NCBI RefSeq assembly: GCF_002837185.1
Contig: NZ_KZ477994.1
Location: 1 to 64,000 of the forward strand
Source of the DNA: Pseudomonas fluorescens
GTDB lineage: Bacteria; Pseudomonadota; Gammaproteobacteria; Pseudomonadales; Pseudomonadaceae
Length of the DNA: 64,000 bases
Direction of reading: 5' to 3'
Translations under genes and position numbers: made by a program
The notes under the pieces: model-generated
Told to the model about the DNA's origin: nothing
The model's input: the letters and a program-made list of their open reading frames with translations, nothing else
Databases searched by the model: none
Part shown: positions 12,126-19,569 of the stretch, one piece after another
Layout: every line of letters starts with the position of its first letter
How positions within the stretch are numbered: the first letter of the stretch is position 1

Positions 12126-13190
12126 ATGGCACTTATCAGCATGCGTCAAATGCTGGACCACGCAGCCGAGTTCGGCTACGGCGTTCCAGCCTTTAACGTC
12201 AACAACCTTGAGCAGATGCGCGCCATCATGGAAGCCGCTGACAAGACCGACTCCCCCGTGATCGTCCAGGCTTCGGCCGGTGCGCGCAAATACGCCGGCG
12301 CGCCCTTCCTGCGTCACCTGATCCTTGCTGCGATCGAAGAATTCCCACACATCCCGGTGTGCATGCACCAGGACCACGGCACCAGCCCTGACGTGTGCCA
12401 GCGCTCCATCCAACTGGGCTTCAGCTCGGTGATGATGGACGGCTCCCTCGGCGAAGACGGCAAGACCCCGACCGACTACGAATACAACGTCCGCGTCACC
12501 CAACAAACCGTGGCCATGGCTCACGCCTGCGGCGTGTCGGTTGAAGGCGAACTGGGCTGCCTGGGCTCCCTGGAAACCGGCATGGCCGGTGAAGAAGACG
12601 GCATCGGCGCCGAAGGCGTGCTCGATCACAGCCAGATGCTGACCGACCCGGAAGAAGCGGCCGACTTCGTCAAGAAGACCCAGGTCGACGCCCTGGCCAT
12701 CGCCATCGGCACCAGCCACGGCGCCTACAAGTTCACCAAGCCGCCTACCGGCGACGTGTTGGCGATTGATCGCATCAAGGAAATCCACAAACGCATCCCC
12801 AACACCCACCTGGTGATGCACGGCTCTTCCTCGGTACCGCAAGAGTGGCTGGCGATCATCAACCAGTACGGCGGCGACATCAAGGAAACCTACGGCGTAC
12901 CGGTTGAAGAAATCGTCGAAGGCATCAAGTACGGCGTGCGCAAGGTCAACATCGACACCGACCTGCGCCTGGCCTCCACCGGTGCGATGCGTCGCCTGAT
13001 GGCCACCAACCCGAGCGAATTTGACCCGCGTAAATTCTTCGGTGCCACCGTGACCGCCATGCGTGACGTATGTATTGCTCGCTACGAAGCGTTCGGTACT
13101 GCCGGTAATGCTTCGAAGATCAAACCGATCTCGTTGGAAGCGATGTACCAGCGGTATTTGAAAGGTGAGTTGAACGCCAAGGTCAACTGA
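12126..13190 (+). CDS. fbaA: class II fructose-bisphosphate aldolase
   Basis: 354 residues, ATG preceded by GGGAGAGA. Zinc-dependent cleavage of fructose 1,6-bisphosphate into DHAP and glyceraldehyde 3-phosphate. The zinc and substrate residues are visible in [39 protein letters not shown] and [13 protein letters not shown]. The sequence is of the Calvin-cycle subtype common in pseudomonads, where it runs mainly in the gluconeogenic direction. A terminator follows 20 bases after the stop. Confidence 0.97.
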   Translation: MALISMRQMLDHAAEFGYGVPAFNVNNLEQMRAIMEAADKTDSPVIVQASAGARKYAGAPFLRHLILAAIEEFPHIPVCMHQDHGTSPDVCQRSIQLGFSSVMMDGSLGEDGKTPTDYEYNVRVTQQTVAMAHACGVSVEGELGCLGSLETGMAGEEDGIGAEGVLDHSQMLTDPEEAADFVKKTQVDALAIAIGTSHGAYKFTKPPTGDVLAIDRIKEIHKRIPNTHLVMHGSSSVPQEWLAIINQYGGDIKETYGVPVEEIVEGIKYGVRKVNIDTDLRLASTGAMRRLMATNPSEFDPRKFFGATVTAMRDVCIARYEAFGTAGNASKIKPISLEAMYQRYLKGELNAKVN

Positions 13191-13210
13191 GCCTCAGGCG
13201 TTTGAAAAGA

Positions 13211-13237
13211 AGCCCGCAGCGATGCGGGCTTTTTTTT
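13211..13237 (+). terminator. fbaA terminator
   Basis: Eight-base stem AGCCCGCA/TGCGGGCT with a four-base loop and a run of eight T, 20 bases after the fbaA stop. Confidence 0.93.
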
Positions 13238-13250
13238 GCCTTGGTTTTGA

Positions 13251-13544
13251 TCAGGCGGCGTGGGGCGTATCGAAACCACGGTGTTCGATCACGCGGAACA
13301 CATCACTGACATCCTGCACCAGAATGCGCGCGGTATTGGCCACATGGTTCAGGTCGCGCTCGGCGAAGTCCGGCAGGCTGGAGCAGGCCATGAGGTTGAG
13401 GTGTTCGAGGGCGGCGTTGAGGCGTTCGCGCAGGCAGGCGTGGAGGTCTAGCAGGGGGGCTTCGCTATCGATCAACAGCACGGGGTAGTCGGTGGCGGTT
13501 TCGGTGCAGGGGGTGAAGCGGCGGGGTGGAAGTTGTTGGGTCAT
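13251..13544 (-). CDS. DUF3077/DUF6124-like small protein
   Basis: 97 residues, acidic and Leu-rich, with the pattern of the short pseudomonad DUF3077/DUF6124 proteins: a Pro-rich head (PPRRFTPC), a central helical segment (LLIDSEAPLLDLHACLRERLNAALEHLNLMA) and a C-terminal helix. Function unknown. These genes usually occur as multiple paralogues. Its SD lies in GATACGAGGAA, which is perfectly complementary to a segment of its own leader (see 13545-13800), so its translation may be controlled by RNA structure. Confidence 0.7.
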   Translation of the reverse strand: MTQQLPPRRFTPCTETATDYPVLLIDSEAPLLDLHACLRERLNAALEHLNLMACSSLPDFAERDLNHVANTARILVQDVSDVFRVIEHRGFDTPHAA

Positions 13545-13800
13545 GGCAAATATTCCTCGTATCTGAAAGGACTACCGCCATTCGCTGCGAAACGAATTGG
13601 GTGGTAGCTGTGTGCGGGTTCGCAGACCGAGGATACGAGGAACCCGGCAGACCCGAAGGTCTCCCACACACAGCCACCATAAAACAGACGACGGGCGCCG
13701 AAGCGCTCATCGTTGTATTCATGATGCTTGGTTACACACGTATCGTTAGGGCTGCGAAACCCTATCGCTGTTCAATTCCAGCGACGGAGCGAACTATAAG
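13545..13800 (-). promoter_or_regulatory. structured leader with anti-Shine-Dalgarno segment
   Basis: This is a long gene-free leader on the minus strand. A large hairpin spans 13600-13678 (arms GGTGGTAGCTGTGTG and CACACACAGCCACC on the plus strand). Inside it are a small hairpin at 13649-13662 (AGACC-CGAA-GGTCT) and the segment 13632-13642. That 11-mer is the exact complement of 13553-13563, which carries the SD of the DUF3077-like gene. Two exclusive folds are therefore possible: SD free, or SD paired. I know of similar leaders before paralogues only from general memory. Confidence 0.55.
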
Positions 13801-13868
13801 CGGCCATCTGTCTGGCCGCAACGGTGCTGTAGGACGAACACCAGCCCCTCAGGCCAGGCAGGACAACT

Positions 13869-13957
13869 GTGGGAGGGGGCTTGCCCCCGATTGCGGTGTG
13901 TCAGCATGCACAGTCGGCGGCTGGCCCTCCGCTATCGGGGGCAAGCCCCCTCCCACA
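13869..13957. repeat. REP pair in the 13.5-14.0 kb gap
   Basis: Inverted pair of REP units (GTGGGAGGGGGCTTGCCCCC and complement) with a 45-base spacer. The remaining 80 bases to the alginate lyase stop contain nothing I can assign. Confidence 0.88.
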
Positions 13958-14038
13958 GGTGGACTGCAGTGGGTTCAAGGGCTGGGAACGGTCCCTGGGT
14001 TTATCGGACCTTGCCTACATAAGCTGGGCCGATCCGTT

Positions 14039-14704
14039 TTACTCGTGATCAATATCCAACTTGGCAAACGTCACCCGTGCGCCTTCCTTGCTGTCCCCAC
14101 TGTTGTCCTGCACATAGACCCCCGCCTTGAAGTACAGCGGTTTGTCGCCCCAGGCAGCGCCGATGCGATCATTCCACTCGCTGTCGGCCGCGTTCACGCT
14201 GAGCAAGCCGGCCTTGTTGAGATTGATCACATAGGTAAAGCTCTTCTCCAGGGGTACGTTGGAGGCGACCGTGATAACCCTGCTTTCTGATTCATCCGGG
14301 CGCATGCGCACTTTGGCGACGATGTTGCCGGTCTGGGTTTTTTCCTTGAATTGGTACTCCAGCTTGATCAGTGGTTTCTGGCTGTCATAGGCATGGATCT
14401 GGCCGATCACGACCTTGCCGCTGGACGGCACCTGGTTGACGGTGAGCGTGGCGCGCAGGAAGTTGTCGGCCTCGGGGTAGGTCCAGTTGCGCAGGCGCCC
14501 GTCGGCGTAGGTTTCGCGCAGTTCGCTGCGCGGGTAGATGGCGTTTTCGGTGCGGGTGCCGGTAACGGGAGTCCAGAACTGCACATCGCTGCCTTCGGCC
14601 TGGAAGTACTGGTCATTGAAGCCGCTGAGCAGCTTCGGGGTTTCGATGGTCGTGGGCGGGGAGCCGACCGGAATGCTCAGGTTCCAGGTGGAAAGGTCGA
14701 TCAT
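14039..14704 (-). CDS. polysaccharide lyase family 7 alginate lyase
   Basis: 221 residues, essentially one PL7 jelly-roll domain. The three signature motifs are present in order: RSELRE (about residue 60), GQIHA with the catalytic His (about 101), and YFKAGVYVQ with the catalytic Tyr (about 193). PL7 enzymes cleave alginate by beta-elimination; QIH rather than QVH often goes with polyguluronate or mixed preference. No signal peptide is visible at MIDLSTWNLSIPVG, so export is unexplained. Divergent from the GGDEF-EAL gene. Confidence 0.9.
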   Translation of the reverse strand: MIDLSTWNLSIPVGSPPTTIETPKLLSGFNDQYFQAEGSDVQFWTPVTGTRTENAIYPRSELRETYADGRLRNWTYPEADNFLRATLTVNQVPSSGKVVIGQIHAYDSQKPLIKLEYQFKEKTQTGNIVAKVRMRPDESESRVITVASNVPLEKSFTYVINLNKAGLLSVNAADSEWNDRIGAAWGDKPLYFKAGVYVQDNSGDSKEGARVTFAKLDIDHE

Positions 14705-15016
14705 GGTGTTGGCCTTTTGACGAGGGGTGAACGCTTTAGCCCGAGGGCTGCACAGGTTCTTTATAGGTGGTGTTAACCAAGTTGTTAAACACTGGCTGGC
14801 AATTTATTGGCGTCAGAGGAATGCCAAAAAGCCATGTTGCCCACGGTACGCGGGCTGCAGGGCCTTACCGTTAGTCGGCTTCCCGGGCTTTGGTGCGATG
14901 ATGGCATCGACGTGACTTCTGCTTTTTTATAACCGGGGCTAGAGTGAGGCCTCATTATTTGTCCGGTTTTAAGTACCCGAAGTGACCGGTGCAGTTCCTT
15001 AAGGAAGAGACGTAGC
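14705..15016. other. divergent promoter region, alginate lyase / GGDEF-EAL gene
   Basis: Gene-free stretch of 312 bases. It holds AT-rich pieces suited to promoters and the SD AAGGAAGAG of the rightward gene, which is part of the self-complementary TTCCTTAAGGAA at 14995-15006. I see no REP element or other repeat here. Confidence 0.5.
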
Positions 15017-17122
15017 ATGGATTGCGCTCCAAACCTCGGCGACGGTCATTCAGTTCTCCTGGTGGTCGATGACTACCCGGAAAATCTTCTCAGCATCTGT
15101 GCCGTGTTGCAGCGCGAAGACTGGCAGGTGATTACCGCAACTTCCGGTTTGCAAGCCCTGGAATTGCTGCTGGTGCATGACGTCGATCTGGTGTTGCTGG
15201 ATGTGCGGATGCCCGGTATGGATGGCTTCGAGGTGGCGCGCCTGATGCGCGGCAGCCAGCGCACGAGCATGACGCCGATCATCTTTCTGTCGGCCGATGC
15301 GCAGTCTCACGACGCGGTGCTCCAGGGCTATGCCAGCGGTGCGATCGACTACCTGTTCAAGCCCTTCGACCCGCATGTGCTCAAGCCCAAAGTGCAGGCG
15401 CTGCTGGAACATCAGCGTAATCGCCGTGCCCTGCAGCGCTTGAGCCATGACCTGGAGGTCGCCCGCGCCTTCAATGCCTCGGTATTGGACAACGCCGCCG
15501 AAGGGATTCTGGTGGTGGGCGAGGGCAGTGTGATCCAGTACGCCAACCCGGCTATCTCCAGGCTGCTCAATGCCACGATGGCCGAGTTGCAGGGCGAGAG
15601 TTTCCTGAGTTTCCTGCAAAAGCCCCATGTGCCGGCCTGGTTGGGGTTCCCGATGTACGAGGCCTACTGCAAAGGCCAAACGTGGCGCTTGCACGACGCC
15701 ATTTTGCGCACCAGTCGCGGGCAACAGGTGCCGGTGGCGTTGTCCTGCGCACCCTTGCCCGCAGAGCAGAAGGCAATGGTCGTGACGGTGCTGGACATGT
15801 CCGAGGTGCGCCACCTGCACCAGCAGTTGGAGTTCCAGGCGGTGACTGACCCGTTGACCGGGCTGCTCAATCGTCGAGGCTTCTACCAGACGGTGGAGAA
15901 CATGTTGTCGCGCAGCGAGCGCAATGAGCAGTCGCTGGTGTTGCTGTACCTGGACCTGGATGGCTTCAAGCGAGTCAACGACACCCTGGGCCACGACGCC
16001 GGTGATCGCGTGCTGCGCTGGGTTTCCGAGCAGATGCAGGCGTGCTTGCGCTCCTACGACATTCTTGGGCGCATGGGCGGGGATGAGTTCACGGCATTGC
16101 TGGAGCTGGAATTCCCGGAGCAGGCGGCGAAAATTGCGGAAAAACTGATCGAAAGGGTGTCTGTGTGCCAGCAGGTCGACGGTCTGGAAGTGATGCTCGG
16201 CGTCAGCATCGGTATCGCGACCTTTCCGGACTGCGGCTCGGACCTGAGCGGCCTGTTGCGCGCGGCGGACATCGCCATGTACGAAGCCAAGCGCGCTGGC
16301 CGTCAGCAATATCGCTATTACGACCAGGAAATGAACGGTCGAGCCCGCTCACGGCTGATGCTTGAAGACAGTGTGCGCACCGCGATTCAAAACAAGGATT
16401 TTGTCCTGGTGTACCAGCCTCAGGTGTCGCTGGTGGATGGGCGCTTGCGGGGTGTCGAGGCACTGCTGCGCTGGCAGCACCCGAGCGTCGGTGACGTGCC
16501 GCCGGGTTTGTTCCTGCCCTTGCTGGAAGAGGCGCGGCTGATCAGCCAGTTGAGCAGCTGGATTTACCAGCAGGTCGCCGCCCAGTGCCAGGTCTGGCAA
16601 GCGTCTTTCGATGATGAGCTGGTGTTGAGCGTGAGCCTGAGCAGCAGCCAGTTCAATACGCCTAACCTGGTCAGCCAACTGCGGCAGGTCCTCGAACGTC
16701 ACGGTTTGCACGGGCGGCAACTGGAGGTGGAAATCAGTGAGGACTGCCTGATGAGTAACCTTGAGGAATCGACCAAGCAACTCAAATTGTTGCGTGAGCT
16801 TGGGGTGCGTATCGCCCTGGATGACTTTGGCGCGGGTCGCTGTTCCCTGGCCCATCTGCGCGACCTGGCGTTCGACACCCTCAAGCTTGACCCGCAATTG
16901 GTGGCCCGTTTGCCAGGCTCCGCGCGGGACGCTGCAATGGCGCGCAGCATCATCGAGCTGTGCGGGCATTTTGAGGTGCTGGTGATCGCCGAAGGCGTGG
17001 AAACCCTTGAGCAGGCGCAGTGGCTCAAGGCCAATGGTTGTTCATTCATCCAGGGCACCTGGGCGGCGGCGCCGCTGATGGCCGAGGACGTTGTCGGTTG
17101 GTCGCACCCTCACGCGCTGTGA
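15017..17122 (+). CDS. response regulator with REC-PAS-GGDEF-EAL domains
   Basis: 701 residues, cytoplasmic, no membrane segment. REC domain at about 11-130 with phosphoacceptor Asp62 (LLDVRMPGMDG); PAS at about 150-270; GGDEF with intact GGDEF at 354-358 and an inhibitory-site RxxD at 345-348; EAL starting at E481. The cyclase half looks active. In the EAL half, DDFGAG and AEGVET are present but the Asn of the usual V-N-x-S motif is Ser540 (SVSLSSSQ), a metal ligand position, so phosphodiesterase activity may be weak or absent. No partner kinase gene lies nearby. Confidence 0.93.
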   Translation: MDCAPNLGDGHSVLLVVDDYPENLLSICAVLQREDWQVITATSGLQALELLLVHDVDLVLLDVRMPGMDGFEVARLMRGSQRTSMTPIIFLSADAQSHDAVLQGYASGAIDYLFKPFDPHVLKPKVQALLEHQRNRRALQRLSHDLEVARAFNASVLDNAAEGILVVGEGSVIQYANPAISRLLNATMAELQGESFLSFLQKPHVPAWLGFPMYEAYCKGQTWRLHDAILRTSRGQQVPVALSCAPLPAEQKAMVVTVLDMSEVRHLHQQLEFQAVTDPLTGLLNRRGFYQTVENMLSRSERNEQSLVLLYLDLDGFKRVNDTLGHDAGDRVLRWVSEQMQACLRSYDILGRMGGDEFTALLELEFPEQAAKIAEKLIERVSVCQQVDGLEVMLGVSIGIATFPDCGSDLSGLLRAADIAMYEAKRAGRQQYRYYDQEMNGRARSRLMLEDSVRTAIQNKDFVLVYQPQVSLVDGRLRGVEALLRWQHPSVGDVPPGLFLPLLEEARLISQLSSWIYQQVAAQCQVWQASFDDELVLSVSLSSSQFNTPNLVSQLRQVLERHGLHGRQLEVEISEDCLMSNLEESTKQLKLLRELGVRIALDDFGAGRCSLAHLRDLAFDTLKLDPQLVARLPGSARDAAMARSIIELCGHFEVLVIAEGVETLEQAQWLKANGCSFIQGTWAAAPLMAEDVVGWSHPHAL

Positions 17123-17164
17123 ATTCGCTACACTGGCGGCCGTCCGAATCACATTGCAGCCCCC

Positions 17165-17680
17165 ATGACCGCGTTGAAATACCTTCAGGCCTATCCCGCC
17201 TTCCTTCAGGAACACGTGCGCCAATTGATCGCCAAGGACCAGTTGGGCGCCTACCTGGAGCAGCGGTACCCCGAGCGCCATGGCGTGCAGAGCGACAAGG
17301 CCCTGTACAGCTACGCCCTGGCCTTGAAGCAGGAACATCTGCGCAATGCACCGTCGATCGACAAGGTGCTGTTCGATAACCGCCTGGACCTGACCCACCG
17401 CGCCCTGGGTTTGCACACCACGATTTCCCGGGTGCAGGGCGGCAATCTGAAGTCCAAGAAAGAGATCCGCATCGCCTCGCTGTTCAAGGAGGCGGCCCCC
17501 GAGTTTCTGCGCATGATCGTGGTGCATGAACTGGCGCACTTCAAGGAATCGGACCACAACAAGGCGTTCTATAAACTCTGTGAACACATGATGCCGGGCT
17601 ACCATCAGGTGGAATTCGACCTGCGGGTGTACCTCACCTGGCGCGATTTGCAGGGCAAGCCCCAAGCACAAGGCGATTGA
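17165..17680 (+). CDS. YgjP-like metallopeptidase-domain protein
   Basis: 171 residues. A zinc site HELAH followed by His and Phe in SDHNKAFYKLC (about residues 121-135) identifies the YgjP/WLM M48-like fold. Members are small cytoplasmic proteins; the E. coli YgjP has been linked to nucleotide hydrolysis, but the general role is unsettled. No signal peptide. The following HTH gene starts 2 bases after the stop, so the two are an operon. Confidence 0.85.
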   Translation: MTALKYLQAYPAFLQEHVRQLIAKDQLGAYLEQRYPERHGVQSDKALYSYALALKQEHLRNAPSIDKVLFDNRLDLTHRALGLHTTISRVQGGNLKSKKEIRIASLFKEAAPEFLRMIVVHELAHFKESDHNKAFYKLCEHMMPGYHQVEFDLRVYLTWRDLQGKPQAQGD

Positions 17681-17682
17681 CC

Positions 17683-17979
17683 ATGGATGTGAGCAAGACC
17701 AAGAGCAGCTTTTACCGTCGCCTGTATGTGGCGTACCTGATCGACAGCGGGCAGGCCAGCAGCGTCCCGGCGCTGACTGAAGCGACCGGTATGCCCCGGC
17801 GCACGGCGCAGGACACGATTGCGGCGTTGGCTGACCTGGATATTGTGTGTGAGTTCGAGCAGGAAGAGGGTGCGCGCAATCACGCCGGGGGTTATCGGAT
17901 TCGTGAGTGGGGGGCGATTGATCGGGGGTGGATCGAGGCCAATCTTGCGGCGATCAAGCAGGTGTTGGGTTATCCCTGA
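17683..17979 (+). CDS. winged-helix DNA-binding protein
   Basis: 98 residues from the ATG at 17683; a TTG six bases upstream is less likely. The first two thirds form a winged helix (LYVAYLIDSGQASSVPALTE, MPRRTAQDTIAALADLDIV) resembling small HTH domains in pseudomonads. The tail is Gly/Trp-rich (GGYRIREWGAIDRGW). It is coupled to the YgjP-like gene with a 2-base gap, so it may regulate that gene. Target unknown. Confidence 0.75.
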   Translation: MDVSKTKSSFYRRLYVAYLIDSGQASSVPALTEATGMPRRTAQDTIAALADLDIVCEFEQEEGARNHAGGYRIREWGAIDRGWIEANLAAIKQVLGYP

Positions 17980-18000
17980 GGCAGGGGCTGGCTGGACTGG

Positions 18001-18079
18001 CGCCATCGGGGGCAAGCCCCTCCCACATTTTGACGGTGTTCACCAATCAACAGTGTGGGAGGGGGCTTGCCCCCGATGA
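18001..18079. repeat. REP pair
   Basis: Inverted REP pair between the convergent HTH and GNAT genes. The left arm lacks one C relative to the usual GCCCCCTCCCAC. Confidence 0.87.
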
Positions 18080-18084
18080 GGCCC

Positions 18085-18537
18085 TCAAGCCCGCCGCATA
18101 CCAATATGTGGAATATCGTCCTCCATATATTCCTCACCCTCCACCACAAACCCATACCGCCCGTAATACCCCTGCAAATGCGCCTGGGCCGACAAAAATA
18201 CCGGCGTGTCCGGCCAAATTTTTTCAACCTGCCCAAGTGCCTCGATCATCATCAAATGCCCCAGCCCGGTGCCGCGCGCCGACGGCGCAACGATCACCCG
18301 GCCAATCACCACATCGCCGCCCTGTGACTCCGGGTCCAGCAGCCGCAGATAGGCCACCAGCTCATCCTCTTTCCAGGCCATCAGGTGGTGGGTATCGCCG
18401 GATAGGTCCTGCCCGTCGATGTCCTGGTAAACACACTGTTGCTCAACCACGAACACCTCGCTGCGCAGGCGCAGGATGGCGTACAGCTGTTCCTTGCCCA
18501 GATCGTCGTGATGCTTGCAGACCCAATCAACCGTCAT
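18085..18537 (-). CDS. ElaA-like GNAT N-acetyltransferase
   Basis: 150 residues. The GNAT core is visible with the acetyl-CoA loop as VIVAPSARGTGLGHLMM (about residues 80-97). The N-terminal LYAILRLRSEVFVVEQQCVYQDIDG and the C-terminal GYYGRYGFVVEGEEYMEDDIPHIGM are typical of ElaA. Substrate unknown. It stands alone, convergent with the upstream operon. Confidence 0.88.
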   Translation of the reverse strand: MTVDWVCKHHDDLGKEQLYAILRLRSEVFVVEQQCVYQDIDGQDLSGDTHHLMAWKEDELVAYLRLLDPESQGGDVVIGRVIVAPSARGTGLGHLMMIEALGQVEKIWPDTPVFLSAQAHLQGYYGRYGFVVEGEEYMEDDIPHIGMRRA

Positions 18538-18736
18538 GATGTGCGCTCTTGTCGAAGGCTTGGCAGGGATAGTAAGTGCGATGGGCGCGGCTGTCCAAAA
18601 GCGGCCATTTTGTGAATGGCGTCAATTTGCCATCATTCAGCGCATGCATGCCTGACTTCTTTGTGTAATAAGCAATGCAGGCTCATTGATGAGCTACTGT
18701 TATCAGGCCATCGCCTGCCCGCCAAGGATTTTAAGC

Positions 18737-19474
18737 ATGCCGCGATTGTCTCGTGCCGTTGCTTTGATTGCAGTGTTGTTGCTGGCTCAACCGGTATTGG
18801 CGCAGCGTTTGCGCCTGGTGGCGGACGGTTGGCCGCCGTTTACCGATGTCACGCTGGTCAACGGTGGGCTGGCTACGGATATTGTCAGCACCGCGCTGGC
18901 TCGGGCCGGGTACGCGAGTGATTTTGAGCAGGTGCCTTGGGCGCGCGCGCTCAAGGGGATAGGCGATGGGCGCTACGATGTGCTGATCAACGCCTGGTAC
19001 AACGATGACCGCACGCAGTTGGGTGAGTTTTCCGCGCAATATCTGGTCAACCGTGTGCGCTTTATCAAGCGCCGCGACGACCCTGTCGATTATCAGGACC
19101 TGCAACAGTTGCATGGCGAAAGCATCGCCGTGGTGCGTGGTTACGCCTATTCGGCGGCGTTCGACCAGGATGCGCAGTTACAGAAAGTGCCGGTGCATAA
19201 CTTTGCCATGGCCGTGCGGATGCTGGCGGCAAAACGTGTGCGCCTGACCCTGGAGGATGAGTTCGTGGCGCGCTACTACCTGGCACGCGAGTCGCCCAGG
19301 GTGCGCAGCGCCGTGGAATTCGTGGGCGAGCCGCTGAGCGAGAACAGCCTGCATATCCTGGTCAGCCTGAAGAACCCCGAGCATGCGCAGATCGTGGCCG
19401 GCTTTGATCGGGAGATCGCCAGGATGAAGGCGGATGGCAGTTATGCGAAGTTGATGAGGGCCCATGGGATGTAG
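18737..19474 (+). CDS. periplasmic family 3 solute-binding protein
   Basis: 245 residues from the ATG at 18737, chosen because AAGGA lies 7 bases upstream and a signal peptide follows (VALIAVLLLAQPVLAQR). The mature part is one SBP_bac_3 domain (GWPPFTD, GGLATDIVSTAL, VPWARALKGIGDGRYDVLIN). The short, single-domain form without an adjacent permease or ATPase suggests a stand-alone binding protein, possibly a sensor partner, with unknown ligand. Confidence 0.82.
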   Translation: MPRLSRAVALIAVLLLAQPVLAQRLRLVADGWPPFTDVTLVNGGLATDIVSTALARAGYASDFEQVPWARALKGIGDGRYDVLINAWYNDDRTQLGEFSAQYLVNRVRFIKRRDDPVDYQDLQQLHGESIAVVRGYAYSAAFDQDAQLQKVPVHNFAMAVRMLAAKRVRLTLEDEFVARYYLARESPRVRSAVEFVGEPLSENSLHILVSLKNPEHAQIVAGFDREIARMKADGSYAKLMRAHGM

Positions 19475-19486
19475 CGCCTGTGCGGG

Positions 19487-19569
19487 CCTCATCGGGGGCA
19501 AGCCCCCTCCCACACTTTTGATTTGTGAACACCGTCAAATGTGGGAGGGGGCTTGCCCCCGATAGCGGT
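19487..19569. repeat. REP pair
   Basis: Inverted REP pair filling nearly the whole gap between the convergent solute-binding protein and YccS genes. Confidence 0.88.
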
